A DNA stretch of 64,000 nucleotides from Vibrio rumoiensis (GTDB lineage Bacteria; Pseudomonadota; Gammaproteobacteria; Enterobacterales; Vibrionaceae): positions 1,860,001-1,924,000 of the forward strand of contig NZ_AP018685.1 of NCBI RefSeq assembly GCF_002218045.2, given 5' to 3'. The position numbers and the translations under genes were made by a program. Positions 18,991 through 29,256 of the stretch are shown here, piece after piece (the first letter of the stretch is position 1; each line of letters starts with the position of its first letter). The notes under the pieces are model-generated. The model did no database searches. It saw only the letters and a program-made list of their open reading frames with translations, and was not told the origin of the DNA.

Positions 18991-19201
18991 CAAAAACAAT
19001 AAAATTAAAGATATTATTCACCAATAATCCTTTGATATAATTTATTTCACAATGATAGGTTGCTTTTTTTATTGATCATGGCAAATTGGATTCAACCAAT
19101 AAATATACCAATCAAAGCTGATTACTGGGTTAACTCGCTAAGATACTCAGTGACGAATTACAACTGGTATGACAATTAAAACGGATTTTAAGGAAAAGAG
19201 T

Positions 19202-20866
19202 ATGTGTTCAATATTTGGCATTTTAGATATTAAATCGGATCCTGCGGCGCTTCGTCCACTTGCGTTGGAAATGTCGAAAAAACTTCGCCATCGCGGTCCA
19301 GATTGGTCTGGTATTTACGCTTCAGATAAAGCGATTCTCGCTCATGAACGTCTATCAATCGTAGGATTAAACAGTGGCGCTCAACCACTTTATAGCGAAG
19401 ATAAAAAACACATCCTTGCCGTCAATGGCGAAATTTATAACCACAAAGAAATTCGTGCTCGTTATGCTGACAAGTTTAATTTCCAAACCGATTCTGATTG
19501 TGAAGTCATTCTTGCTCTATACCAAGAGCTAGGTGAAGACTTACTCGAAGAGCTAAACGGTATCTTTGCTTTTGTTTTATACGATGAAGAAAAGGATAAA
19601 TACTTGGTTGGCCGTGATCACATCGGTATTATTCCGCTTTATCAAGGATATGATGAATACGGTAACTACTACGTCGCTTCAGAAATGAAAGCTCTCGTAC
19701 CAGTATGTAAAACCATCAGTGAATTCCCTCCTGGCTGCTACTATGGATCTGATGATGAAAAACCGGTTCGTTACTACCAACGTGACTGGATGGAATATGC
19801 GGCAGTACAAGGAAACCTAACCAGCAAAGAAGACTTAACTAAAGCATTAGAAGATGCTGTTAAACGTCAGCTAATGACAGATGTGCCATATGGCGTATTG
19901 CTTTCTGGTGGCTTAGACTCATCAATCACTTCTGCCGTTGCAAAACGATTCGCTGCAATGCGTATTGAAGATGACAGCCAATCTCAAGCTTGGTGGCCAC
20001 AACTTCACTCCTTTGCTATTGGTTTAGAAGGTGCTCCCGATCTCAAAGCCGCTCGCGAAGTAGCAGATAAGCTTGGTACGGTTCACCATGAAATGACCTA
20101 TACCGTTCAAGAAGGACTAGATGCTATTCGTGATGTTATCTATCATATTGAAACATACGATGTGACCACTATTCGAGCATCAACACCTATGTTCCTGCTG
20201 GCTCGTAAAATTAAAGCAATGGGTATTAAAATGGTGCTTTCTGGCGAAGGCGCTGATGAGATCTTTGGAGGTTACTTATACTTCCACAAAGCACCGAATG
20301 CTAAAGAATTCCATGAAGAAACAGTACGCAAACTTCTTGCACTAAACATGTTTGATTGCGCTCGAGCGAACAAATCCTTAGCCGCTTGGGGCGTGGAAGG
20401 CCGAGTACCTTTCCTAGATAAAGAGTTTATTGATGTAGCAATGCGCCTAAATCCTGAAGACAAAATGTGTGGTAACGGGAAGATGGAAAAACACGTATTA
20501 CGTGAGTGCTTTGAGCACTATTTACCAGAGTCGATCGCATGGCGTCAAAAAGAGCAATTTTCTGATGGCGTAGGCTATAACTGGATTGATTCTTTGAAAG
20601 CACAAGCCGAAGAGAAAGTTACCGATCAACAACTAGCAAATGCCGCATTTAAATTCCCGTATAACACTCCATCAACGAAGGAAGGTTATGTTTATCGTGA
20701 AATTTTTGCCGAACTATTCCCACTAGACTCCGCTGCTGAGTGTGTACCAGGTGGGCCGTCTGTAGCTTGTTCATCAGCAACTGCAATTGAATGGGATGAG
20801 TCATTTAAAAACAACGCTGATCCATCAGGTCGAGCAGTAAAAGCCGTACATAACGACGCTTACTAA
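19202..20866 (+). CDS. asnB: Asparagine synthase B, glutamine-hydrolysing
   Basis: AsnB makes asparagine from aspartate, ATP and glutamine. The start at 19202 gives MCSIFGI, which places the glutamine-amidotransferase cysteine at residue 2, exposed once methionine is removed. An earlier in-frame ATG at 19169 would bury it. The 554-residue length equals E. coli AsnB. The N-terminal glutaminase domain includes RHRGPDWSG, and the synthetase domain has the pyrophosphate loop LLSGGLDSS near residue 231 and SGEGADEIFGGY near 345. It ends at a strong terminator. Confidence 0.98.
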   Translation: MCSIFGILDIKSDPAALRPLALEMSKKLRHRGPDWSGIYASDKAILAHERLSIVGLNSGAQPLYSEDKKHILAVNGEIYNHKEIRARYADKFNFQTDSDCEVILALYQELGEDLLEELNGIFAFVLYDEEKDKYLVGRDHIGIIPLYQGYDEYGNYYVASEMKALVPVCKTISEFPPGCYYGSDDEKPVRYYQRDWMEYAAVQGNLTSKEDLTKALEDAVKRQLMTDVPYGVLLSGGLDSSITSAVAKRFAAMRIEDDSQSQAWWPQLHSFAIGLEGAPDLKAAREVADKLGTVHHEMTYTVQEGLDAIRDVIYHIETYDVTTIRASTPMFLLARKIKAMGIKMVLSGEGADEIFGGYLYFHKAPNAKEFHEETVRKLLALNMFDCARANKSLAAWGVEGRVPFLDKEFIDVAMRLNPEDKMCGNGKMEKHVLRECFEHYLPESIAWRQKEQFSDGVGYNWIDSLKAQAEEKVTDQQLANAAFKFPYNTPSTKEGYVYREIFAELFPLDSAAECVPGGPSVACSSATAIEWDESFKNNADPSGRAVKAVHNDAY

Positions 20867-20891
20867 TCTGGTTTGAGACATCAATTAACCA

Positions 20892-20925
20892 AAAGCCTAC
20901 CGATTAAATTGGTAGGCTTTTTTGA
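20892..20925. terminator. Terminator between asnB and rfaH
   Basis: A perfect 10-bp stem (20892-20901 with 20911-20920, loop of 9) is followed by T-residues on the plus strand. It lies between convergent genes. Confidence 0.85.
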
Positions 20926-21417
20926 TCACCATTCAACGTCAGTATTTTGAACTTTTACTTTTACTTTCTGATTAATCAACGTAATTAATAAAATGGATCG
21001 CTTCTCACCATCCGCTTCTTGGTAAACTGCATCAAAACCAGAAAATTGCCCCGAGGTAATTTGAACTGTTTGACCAGAGACTGGCACATTTCCGTAATTT
21101 GATTCATCAACTTGGTATGACCGCAAGTGCTCAATTAAGCTAACGGGGACTTGGTATGGTTGCGTACCAAAACGAACAAAATCAACCACCCCTCTTGTTG
21201 AACGAATCGTCGTAAAGCTTGGCCCACTTTCAGTTTGGGTTGCAATAAAAATATAAGAAGGAAAAAGAGGTTCTAAAATACGCTGCCTTTTACCTCGTAT
21301 AATCTTCTCAATTTCGATTTCAGGGTAATAGCATTCAATCTGCTGGTTTTCCAGGTGAGCCTTTGCCCGCTTTTGCTCCCCTCTTTTGCAATAAAGCAAA
21401 TACCACTCTTTCATCAT
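20926..21417 (-). CDS. rfaH: Transcription antitermination factor RfaH
   Basis: RfaH is the NusG paralogue recruited at ops sites to prevent early termination in long surface-polysaccharide and other operons; it can also recruit ribosomes. The 163-residue protein has the NGN domain starting WYLLYCKRGEQKRAKAHLE, with FPSYIFI and STRGVVDFVRFG in the middle, and a C-terminal KOW domain from about residue 110. The first two codons are both ATG; I take the first, behind GTAGAAGA. The plus-strand gap up to 21769 holds promoters only. Confidence 0.94.
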   Translation of the reverse strand: MMKEWYLLYCKRGEQKRAKAHLENQQIECYYPEIEIEKIIRGKRQRILEPLFPSYIFIATQTESGPSFTTIRSTRGVVDFVRFGTQPYQVPVSLIEHLRSYQVDESNYGNVPVSGQTVQITSGQFSGFDAVYQEADGEKRSILLITLINQKVKVKVQNTDVEW

Positions 21418-21634
21418 TCTTCTACCCTAAAAAATTTAATCTATCCTAACAGGATAAAAATAGGCGGCACAACCACGAACCACTATTAAAATGAACAGCT
21501 ATCGACTATTAATTCAACAAACTAAACATTGACGTTCAAAAAATACGCAAACAGTAAGTAAATGTAAAAAGAATGCATCCAGATCATTGTAGTTTCAAAT
21601 TTTGAGCTGTATATATAATGCCAGCATTAGATTC

Positions 21635-21650
21635 TGTGATCTCTATCATT
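21635..21650 (+). promoter_or_regulatory. CRP-like site upstream of the peptide transporter gene
   Basis: TGTGA, six bases, then TCATT: full left half and partial right half of a CRP site, about 135 bp before the dtpA start. Nothing else is recognised in the 352-bp gap 21418-21769, which is AT-rich. Confidence 0.4.
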
Positions 21651-21769
21651 ATAAAAACTTATGCGTAACACACAGAGCTTGTACAGCAACAATAAAGCTA
21701 ATTGTATAACACAGACAAAACATTATACGGTTTAAATTAGGAAAATATCCTATACAAACCAGCACTTAA

Positions 21770-23281
21770 ATGGAAAATCAAATGACCACACAACAAGTCA
21801 CCGTATCAAAGACTAAGTCATTTATGACTGTGTCACTGATTGAATTATGGGAACGATTTGGCTACTACGGTATGCAAGCACTGATCGTTTACTTCATGAT
21901 TCAACGTCTAGGGTTTGAAGACTCGCGAGCAAACTTAGTATGGGGTGCTTGTGCCGCATTAATTTATGTATCGCCGGCTATCGGTGGTTGGATCGGCGAT
22001 AAAGTGCTGGGTACTAAACGTACCATGCTTATGGGTGCCTTTATCCTTGCCATTGGCTATGCACTAATGACCTTACCTTCGGAGAACACTTGGGTACTCT
22101 TTACTGCATTAGGGGTAATAGTCGTCGGTAATGGTATGTTTAAACCTAATGCCGGTAACCTTGTTCGTAAAATCTATGAAGGCGACGATTCAAAGATAGA
22201 CAGTGCCTTTACTATCTATTATATGGCTGTGAATGTCGGTTCAACGGTATCAATGCTATTGACACCTTGGGTTAAAGACTATGTTAATGAACAATACCAC
22301 AATGAGTTTGGTTGGCATGCTGCATTTGCGGTTTGTTGCGTCGGCCTATTAGTAGGTCTCGCCAACTTCTTTGTGATGCGTAACACATTAAGTGCGTATG
22401 GTTCAGAACCAGATACCAAACCTGTCGATGGCCGCAAACTTACTTTAGTTTTACTCGGTTCATTATTTGCTGTTGGTATTTCAGCGCTTATTCTTGAATA
22501 TCAAGCTTTAGCACGTATCTTTGTTTATGTTGCAGGTATCGTTGTACTTGGCATTTTCACTCACCTAATTCGCAGTAGTGAACAACATGAGCGTGCTGGT
22601 TTAATTGCTGCACTCGTTTTGATCATACAAACAGTATTCTTCTTTATTTTCTACCAACAGATGTCAACGTCATTAGCACTATTTGCTCTACGTAACGTTG
22701 ATTTGAACTTCACTGTTTTTGGTACTCACCTACTGACTTGGTCTCCTGCTCAGTTCCAAGCATTGAACCCTATTTGGATCATGCTACTCAGCCCTGTTCT
22801 CGCTCTGATTTATTCAAAAGCTGGCGCAAAAAATAAAGACCTCTCTATTGCCGCAAAATTTGCTTTAGGTTTTGCCGTCGTCGCAATTGGCTTCTTTGTT
22901 TATGGTTTTGCAGGCAACTTTGCGGTTAACGGTAAAACGACCTCTTGGGTCATGATTATCGGCTACGGTGCATACTCATTAGGTGAATTACTGGTAAGTG
23001 GTCTCGGTCTTGCGATGATTGCTCGTTATGCTCCTGAGCGTATGGGTGGCTTTATGATGGGTGCTTACTTCGTTGCTTGTGGTATTTCACAATACTTAGG
23101 TGGCGTAGTCGCTAACTTTGCTAGCATTCCAAGAGGCATGACGAATCCATTAGAAACATTGGACATCTACACAAGCTTGTTTAATAAGTTAGGTATGGCA
23201 GCAGTCGTATGTACTTTCATTGCTCTTGCTGTTCTTCCATTAATGCGTAGCTTAGATAAAAAACATCAAGGCATTCAGTAA
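21770..23281 (+). CDS. dtpA: Proton-dependent di-/tripeptide transporter (POT family)
   Basis: This inner-membrane permease of the POT/PTR family takes up di- and tripeptides with protons. It has about 14 predicted membrane segments over 503 residues. The ExxER motif appears as ELWERFGYYGMQ on the first helix, and the family signature FTIYYMAVNVGS near residue 155. Two starts are possible: ATG at 21770 or at 21782, the second having GGAA upstream. The symbol is by similarity to E. coli DtpA; the DtpB type cannot be excluded. Confidence 0.9.
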   Translation: MENQMTTQQVTVSKTKSFMTVSLIELWERFGYYGMQALIVYFMIQRLGFEDSRANLVWGACAALIYVSPAIGGWIGDKVLGTKRTMLMGAFILAIGYALMTLPSENTWVLFTALGVIVVGNGMFKPNAGNLVRKIYEGDDSKIDSAFTIYYMAVNVGSTVSMLLTPWVKDYVNEQYHNEFGWHAAFAVCCVGLLVGLANFFVMRNTLSAYGSEPDTKPVDGRKLTLVLLGSLFAVGISALILEYQALARIFVYVAGIVVLGIFTHLIRSSEQHERAGLIAALVLIIQTVFFFIFYQQMSTSLALFALRNVDLNFTVFGTHLLTWSPAQFQALNPIWIMLLSPVLALIYSKAGAKNKDLSIAAKFALGFAVVAIGFFVYGFAGNFAVNGKTTSWVMIIGYGAYSLGELLVSGLGLAMIARYAPERMGGFMMGAYFVACGISQYLGGVVANFASIPRGMTNPLETLDIYTSLFNKLGMAAVVCTFIALAVLPLMRSLDKKHQGIQ

Positions 23282-23339
23282 TTATTGAAGGCACTGAGAA
23301 AGTTAGAGAAGTTTAACCTCTAACGACTTAGATATAAAA

Positions 23340-23367
23340 ATACCGCACCAGTGTGCGGTATTTTTTA
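23340..23367 (+). terminator. Terminator after dtpA
   Basis: A perfect 9-bp stem (23340-23348 with 23353-23361, loop CAGT) is followed by a T-run, and an A-run precedes it, so it may also serve hemH from the other side. Confidence 0.9.
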
Positions 23368-23433
23368 TTTGCAGTTTGTAAGCCGCTCACTCTATTAAAT
23401 AAAATTTAGTTAATAACGCTCAGAGGCCCTAGA

Positions 23434-24402
23434 TTACTCATTCGGTTTAATTAAGGCCGCCATCATTTCAATATGTTCGTCAGAGTCATTCAAACATTCA
23501 ATATAGCGGTAATCTTGCCCACCAGCGGTTTGATAAATCGCCTTACACTCAATGGCAATTTCTTCTAACGTTTCAATACAATCACAAGCAAAGGCAGGAG
23601 AAATAACATCTAATTTTGGCAATTTTTTCTGAGCCAATGATTTTAATGTTTTATCCGTATAAGGTTTGAGCCATTCTTCTTTGCCGAAGCGAGATTGATA
23701 ACTCATTCCAATTTGATCATGAGATAAACCTAATTCTACCCGTAACAATTCAGTCGTTTTCTCGCAATGCTTAGGGTATATGTCTCCCTGATCCGCTAAT
23801 CGTTGAGGGATACCATGATAAGAACACAATAAATAATCACCTTGTCCATACCGCTGCCAATAATCACGAACTTTGCTGGCAAGTGCTTTGATATAAAAAG
23901 GATGATCATGATATTCACGAATTAAGTGATAACCTGGTAGCGAGATCATTTTGCTCAAACTGCGTGATAATGCATCTGATACCGCCGCCGTCGTAGTGCT
24001 CGAATACTGTGGATACAGAGGTAACACGGTTACCGTTTCACAACCTCGTGCAATCAACTTATCAAGACCACTACTGATACTAGGGTTACCGTAAGTCATC
24101 CCCAGTTCAACGGGAAGCTGTAGGCGATTAGATAATTTTTCTACTTGTCGCTTTGAATACACCATCAAAGGCGAACCTTCTTCCATCCATACCTGTTGGT
24201 AAATCTTTGCCACCTTTGGTGAGCGTAATGGCAAAATAACCCCATTAAGTAAAGGCCACCAAATCAATCTTGGAATGCTAACAACACGCTTATCGCTCAA
24301 AAATGGTTTTAAAAAATCTTTAACGCCTTGAGATGAAGCAGATTCTGGTGTGCCAAGGTTAACCAATAATATCCCTTGCTTATTTGATGCTTGTGCCTTC
24401 AT
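23434..24402 (-). CDS. hemH: Ferrochelatase
   Basis: HemH inserts ferrous iron into protoporphyrin IX, the last step of heme synthesis. The 322-residue protein has [11 protein letters not shown] at the N-terminus, the signature [12 protein letters not shown] with the catalytic histidine near residue 195, and the acidic/aromatic C-terminal core [10 protein letters not shown]. Start at 24402 behind AAGGGG. It lies downstream of adk on the same strand, the same neighbours as in E. coli, with a terminator-like hairpin between. Confidence 0.97.
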   Translation of the reverse strand: MKAQASNKQGILLVNLGTPESASSQGVKDFLKPFLSDKRVVSIPRLIWWPLLNGVILPLRSPKVAKIYQQVWMEEGSPLMVYSKRQVEKLSNRLQLPVELGMTYGNPSISSGLDKLIARGCETVTVLPLYPQYSSTTTAAVSDALSRSLSKMISLPGYHLIREYHDHPFYIKALASKVRDYWQRYGQGDYLLCSYHGIPQRLADQGDIYPKHCEKTTELLRVELGLSHDQIGMSYQSRFGKEEWLKPYTDKTLKSLAQKKLPKLDVISPAFACDCIETLEEIAIECKAIYQTAGGQDYRYIECLNDSDEHIEMMAALIKPNE

Positions 24403-24425
24403 CCTCGACCCCTTACAAAAACTGA

Positions 24426-24459
24426 TATAAAAAAAAGCGACGCTATAAATAGGTCGCTT
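24426..24459 (-). terminator. Terminator of adk
   Basis: A 7-bp stem AAGCGAC/GTCGCTT (24435-24441 with 24453-24459) is followed on the minus strand by a T-run. It lies between adk and hemH. Confidence 0.65.
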
Positions 24460-24554
24460 AATATATCAAATTCTTAGCCTAGTCTCTTATCTCTTTTACC
24501 TATCAAATCAATAGATACTCTGAAATAGTCACCAGATAAGATTCGCTTATTCAA

Positions 24555-25214
<660 letters not shown>

Positions 25215-25224
25215 TTAATATTTT

Positions 25225-25272
25225 TATACCGAAGCTCACTGTAATGAATGCACTACGGTAAGTTTCGGTATA
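25225..25272. repeat. 48-bp imperfect hairpin unit in the adk leader
   Basis: Terminal 9-bp arms TATACCGAA/TTCGGTATA are perfectly inverted, and the inner 9 bases also pair with one mismatch and one G-U, giving a stem of about 19 bp around the loop ATGAATGCAC. It begins and ends with TA. It could be a small palindromic repeat unit or a leader RNA structure of adk. Confidence 0.6.
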
Positions 25273-25329
25273 AGGATTTTGACAGTATATCGTTGTTGTC
25301 ACCAAGATTACTGTCAGATTTTTCATTTA

Positions 25330-25359
25330 AGGCCAAGATTTTATCACAAATCTTGGCCT
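25330..25359. terminator. Hairpin between htpG and adk, likely terminator
   Basis: A perfect 11-bp stem (25330-25340 with 25349-25359, loop of 8) lies 10 bp past the htpG stop. On the minus strand the following bases are only moderately T-rich, so termination of htpG is probable but not certain. Confidence 0.6.
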
Positions 25360-25369
25360 ATTTTCATTT

Positions 25370-27295
25370 TTACTTAGTAAGAAGTGCGTTGATTGCACCG
25401 ACAAAGTGACTTGGATCTTCCATCGCTCCACGTTCAGCTAGCATCGCCTGACCGAGTAGGACCTCAACCCAGCGACCAAAGGCTTCTTCATCTGATTCGT
25501 CCGCCATGCGCTTCACAAGTGCATGATTTGGATTCAGTTCGAAGATGTATTTCACTTCCGGTACTTCTTGACCCGCTGCGGCTAAAAGCTTGGCCATTTG
25601 TGTCCCCATTTCATAATCATCGGTCACTACAACCGCTGGTGTATTAGCCAATTTGAAAGTGGTGCGGACTTCTTTAACACGATCACCTAGGTAGTTTTTC
25701 GTGCGTTCAACTACCGATTTGAACTCTTCTTCGGTTTCTTTTTGCTGTTCTTTTTCTGATTCATCTTCAAATTTAGATAAATCAAGGCCAGCTTTAGTGA
25801 TCGCTTGGAATTGCTTACCATCGAACTCTGTTAAGTAGTTCATTAACCACTCATCAATACGATCAAACATCAGTACAACTTCTAAACCTTTAGCTCTAAA
25901 TTGTTCTAGATGAGGGCTGTTTTTAGCGGCAGAGTAACTATCAGCAGTGAGATAATAAATCTTATCTTGCCCTTCTTTCATTCGCTCAACATAAGAAGCC
26001 AGTGATACCGTTTGCTCCGCACTCTCTACATGAGTCGAGGCAAAACGCATCAAGCCTGCAATTTTTTCTTTGTTTGAAAAATCTTCTGCTGGGCCTTCTT
26101 TTAGAACCAAACCAAATTCTTTCCAGAAGTTTTGATATTTTTCTTCATCGCGGTTAGCCATTTTCTCAAGCATGCTCAGCACGCGCTTGGTGCAAGCATT
26201 ACGTAACGATTGAGTGATCTTGTTATCTTGCAAGATTTCACGAGACACATTTAATGGCAAATCGTTAGAATCAATTAAGCCTTTTACAAAACGTAAATAG
26301 GACGGCATAAATTGTTCAGCATCGTCCATGATAAAGACGCGTTGCACATACAATTTCAAACCAGCTTGATGATCACGGTTCATCATATCCCAAGGAGCCT
26401 TCGATGGGATATATAGCAAGCTAGTATAATCGTTCTTACCTTCAACCTTGTTATGGCTCCAGGTTAGTGGATCCGCAAAATCGTGTGAAACATGCTTATA
26501 GAATTCAACATACTCTTCATCTGTAATGTCACTTTTGCTACGAGTCCAAAGTGCTTGGGCTTTATTAATCTGCTCCCAAGACGCTTCTTTTTTCGTCACC
26601 TTAGTACCATCTTCGTTTTCTTCACCCGTCTCCACTTCTTTTTCAGTCCAAATAGAAACAGGAATGCCAATATGGTCAGAGTATTTACCAATCACATCAC
26701 GTAAACGGTATTCAGATAAAAACTCTTTACCTTCTTCACGCATATGTAAAATGATGTCAGTACCACGAGTCTCTTTAGTGATATCTTCAATGGTGTAATC
26801 GCCTTCACCTTCAGAGTGCCATTGAACGGCTTGATCTGCAGGTAAGCCTGCCGCGCGAGTGCGAACGGTAACGGCATCAGCCACAATAAAGGCAGAATAG
26901 AAACCAACACCAAACTGACCAATGAGTTGGGAATCTTTACTCTGGTCTTCTGATAATTTAGAAAAGAAATCCGCTGTACCTGATTTAGCAATCGTGCCGA
27001 GATGCTCAATCACGTTTTCTCGGGACATACCGATACCGTTATCTGAAATTGTCAGAGTATTAGTTTCAGTATTAAAAGACAGTTTAACGCCTAGATCAGC
27101 ATCACCTTGATATAAATCTGGATTTGATAATGCTTGGAAACGCAATTTATCTGCGGCATCGGAGGCATTCGATATTAACTCTCGTAAGAAGATTTCTTTG
27201 TTTGAATACAGGGAATGAATCATCAAGTGCAGTAGTTGTTTTACTTCTGATTGAAATCCACGTGTTTCTTTATTTGTTGTCATTGTATCGCTCAT
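25370..27295 (-). CDS. htpG: Chaperone HtpG (Hsp90)
   Basis: HtpG is the bacterial Hsp90, an ATP-driven homodimeric chaperone. The 641-residue protein has the GHKL ATPase domain with [15 protein letters not shown] near residue 30 and DNGIGM near 80, a middle client domain and a C-terminal dimerisation domain. I start at 27295 ([14 protein letters not shown]) with GTGGAG upstream; a longer frame to 27454 would add 53 residues across the promoter. A well-formed sigma-32 promoter lies at 27361-27388. It diverges from toxR, the standard Vibrio arrangement. Confidence 0.98.
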   Translation of the reverse strand: MSDTMTTNKETRGFQSEVKQLLHLMIHSLYSNKEIFLRELISNASDAADKLRFQALSNPDLYQGDADLGVKLSFNTETNTLTISDNGIGMSRENVIEHLGTIAKSGTADFFSKLSEDQSKDSQLIGQFGVGFYSAFIVADAVTVRTRAAGLPADQAVQWHSEGEGDYTIEDITKETRGTDIILHMREEGKEFLSEYRLRDVIGKYSDHIGIPVSIWTEKEVETGEENEDGTKVTKKEASWEQINKAQALWTRSKSDITDEEYVEFYKHVSHDFADPLTWSHNKVEGKNDYTSLLYIPSKAPWDMMNRDHQAGLKLYVQRVFIMDDAEQFMPSYLRFVKGLIDSNDLPLNVSREILQDNKITQSLRNACTKRVLSMLEKMANRDEEKYQNFWKEFGLVLKEGPAEDFSNKEKIAGLMRFASTHVESAEQTVSLASYVERMKEGQDKIYYLTADSYSAAKNSPHLEQFRAKGLEVVLMFDRIDEWLMNYLTEFDGKQFQAITKAGLDLSKFEDESEKEQQKETEEEFKSVVERTKNYLGDRVKEVRTTFKLANTPAVVVTDDYEMGTQMAKLLAAAGQEVPEVKYIFELNPNHALVKRMADESDEEAFGRWVEVLLGQAMLAERGAMEDPSHFVGAINALLTK

Positions 27296-27360
27296 TAGAA
27301 CTCCACTCTTGTTTGCCAAGATCGTATTTACAAATGTGTTTATAAAAAACTTACCTAACA

Positions 27361-27388
27361 AATTTGGGCGAGTAGATATAAATTCAAG
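27361..27388 (-). promoter_or_regulatory. Sigma-32 heat-shock promoter of htpG
   Basis: On the minus strand CTTGAAT (-35, 27382-27388) is followed after 13 bases by CCCAAATT (-10, 27361-27368). This agrees closely with the RpoH consensus CTTGAAA / CCCCATnT and spacing, and lies 66 bp upstream of the htpG start. Confidence 0.8.
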
Positions 27389-27530
27389 GTAAAAAATCAT
27401 CAAAACCGTGTTTTTCTTATCATTTTTTATTATCATGAAAGTGAAAAACATCACAAAATCTAAAAATCGCTGCCTTTTTGTGCTAGTGAGAATTTGATTT
27501 AAACCTTATTTTGCTACTGAGAACACCTAA

Positions 27531-28385
27531 ATGACCAATATAGGCACTAAATATATTCTTGCCCAACAGTTCATATTCGATCCCTATAGCAATACGCTAA
27601 CTGATCTTAATAATGACAACGATATCGTACGTTTAGGAAGTAATGAAAGCCGCATACTTTTGATCTTGATTGAGAATTCAAATCAGGTGGTGAGCCGTGA
27701 TCAATTGCATGAGTATGTATGGCGAGACCAAGGATTTCAGGTCGACGATTCTAGCCTCACTCAAGCTATCTCAACGCTGAGAAAGATGCTTCAAGACTCA
27801 ACAAAATCGCCTCAGTTTGTTAAAACCGTCCCAAAACGCGGTTACCAGTTAATTGCTGAAGTGGATATTGCTGCACCAGCAAAGCTTGCGGAAAACAATG
27901 CTAGTGAAATGGTGGAAAGCGATGATGGTGAACCCGCTATTAATCTTAAAACCGAAGAACTTGTCATCAACAATACCCAAAGTGCTCCCACTGCGACACG
28001 AGAAACCATTTCCGCACAACAAGAAACATCGCCTTGGTGGGCTAAACTTGTGTGGCTTTTGATTATCATCATTCCCATTATTGCTTGGGTTAGCAATGTG
28101 CCAGCATCTAAAGATTTAACCCAGATAGATACGGTTGACCATACACCACTTTTGATTCCTGCTAACCAACAAGAAATCAGCAAATGGTTACCAGTTATCA
28201 AAATATGTACCAAAGCTTATCGAAGCCAAAGTAATGATACGGCACCATTGGTAGAGATAATCGCAACAGGTGGGACCAATGATAATATTGCCCTAAATTA
28301 CATTCATGATTTGGAACATGCAGATGAAAACAAAACGATTGTCTTATTTGTTGATCAGACAAACTTCAAATCACTTTGTAAATAA
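27531..28385 (+). CDS. toxR: Transmembrane transcriptional activator ToxR
   Basis: ToxR is a membrane-bound regulator that controls outer-membrane porins and, in pathogens, virulence genes, sensing bile and redox conditions. The 284-residue protein has a cytoplasmic OmpR-type winged helix (about 5-110, ending VKTVPKRGYQLIAEV), a low-complexity linker, one membrane segment (about 169-188, WWAKLVWLLIIIIPIIAWVS) and a periplasmic domain. The two periplasmic cysteines at 226 and 283 match the disulfide pair of V. cholerae ToxR. It is followed 9 bp later by toxS. Confidence 0.96.
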   Translation: MTNIGTKYILAQQFIFDPYSNTLTDLNNDNDIVRLGSNESRILLILIENSNQVVSRDQLHEYVWRDQGFQVDDSSLTQAISTLRKMLQDSTKSPQFVKTVPKRGYQLIAEVDIAAPAKLAENNASEMVESDDGEPAINLKTEELVINNTQSAPTATRETISAQQETSPWWAKLVWLLIIIIPIIAWVSNVPASKDLTQIDTVDHTPLLIPANQQEISKWLPVIKICTKAYRSQSNDTAPLVEIIATGGTNDNIALNYIHDLEHADENKTIVLFVDQTNFKSLCK

Positions 28386-28394
28386 GAGTCTAAT

Positions 28395-28901
28395 ATGAAA
28401 AAAATTGTACCTGTTATCGTTCTTATTATCACTTTAGTGGCTTCATGGATGTACTGGAATAGTGATAAAAAACTAGAAGAGGCTCTAATGTCAAAAGAGT
28501 GGCACTCAACGACAATTGCTTACATGAACCTTTGGGATCAAAAAATAAGCTCTCTAGATAAAGCCGTCATCCGCTCAACCGTCAAATATTTACCGAATAA
28601 AAATTATATCAAGAACTCAACACTAATTTTTTCTAGTAAAAACGTGCAAGACCCGATTGAGATTACTATTTCTGAATCAGGCCAATGGGATGTCAGTGAT
28701 AGCTATCTAATTGTTGATGCGACCTCATTTAAAGATATATCAACGAAACCTGTCACCTTGATTTCACCAGAACAAGTTGATGAATTAAAAAAATTATTCA
28801 AAATTAGCTCTCAACAAAGTCGAAAAATTGATGTTATAGATGAACGAACCCTACTCTTAACGAGTCTTGGACACGGTTCAAATATCTTTGTATCACAATA
28901 A
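28395..28901 (+). CDS. toxS: ToxR-stabilising membrane protein ToxS
   Basis: ToxS binds the periplasmic domain of ToxR, protects it from proteolysis and promotes its activity. The 168-residue protein has one N-terminal membrane anchor (about 5-22) and a periplasmic domain. The conserved blocks KLEEALMSKEWHS, VKYLPN, WDVSDSYL and RTLLLTSLGHGS match the Vibrio family. Spacing to toxR is 9 bp, with TAAGAG as ribosome binding site, so toxRS is one operon. Confidence 0.95.
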   Translation: MKKIVPVIVLIITLVASWMYWNSDKKLEEALMSKEWHSTTIAYMNLWDQKISSLDKAVIRSTVKYLPNKNYIKNSTLIFSSKNVQDPIEITISESGQWDVSDSYLIVDATSFKDISTKPVTLISPEQVDELKKLFKISSQQSRKIDVIDERTLLLTSLGHGSNIFVSQ

Positions 28902-28910
28902 GCTATTCTT

Positions 28911-28938
28911 TGGTTAAGTGCGCTATCGCGCTTAGCCA
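28911..28938 (+). terminator. GC-rich hairpin after toxS
   Basis: A 12-bp stem with two G-U pairs (28911-28922 with 28927-28938) and a four-base loop lies 9 bp past the toxS stop. No T-run follows, so it may stabilise the 3' end rather than terminate alone. Confidence 0.5.
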
Positions 28939-28965
28939 TAGATTAACATTTAAGAGCCTAGATTC

Positions 28966-29241
28966 ATGAAAGCAAGAATAGACATTTATTACTGCCGCCA
29001 ATGTAACTGGATGCTTCGCGCTTCATGGTTAACTCAGGAATTATTGCATACCTTCAGTGAAGAGATAGACACTGTTGCATTGCATCCTGATACTGGTGGT
29101 CGATTCGAAATACTCTGTAATGATCAAACGATTTGGGAGCGTAAAACCGATGGGGGTTTTCCCGAAGCAAAAATATTAAAACAGCGTGTTCGTGACATTG
29201 TCGCACCAGAGAGAAACCTTGGGCATGTCGATAGCAATTAA
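28966..29241 (+). CDS. SelT/SelW/SelH family thioredoxin-like protein
   Basis: A 91-residue cytoplasmic protein of the Rdx family. The redox motif CRQC is at about residues 9-12 in IDIYYCRQCNWMLRASWLTQELL, with cysteine where eukaryotic members may have selenocysteine. TGGRFEI and the C-terminal KTDGGFPEAKILKQRVRD complete the fold. The physiological substrate is unknown. It lies after toxS with no close ribosome binding site visible, and converges with yfcE. Confidence 0.88.
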   Translation: MKARIDIYYCRQCNWMLRASWLTQELLHTFSEEIDTVALHPDTGGRFEILCNDQTIWERKTDGGFPEAKILKQRVRDIVAPERNLGHVDSN

Positions 29242-29256
29242 TATCCATATCACCGT

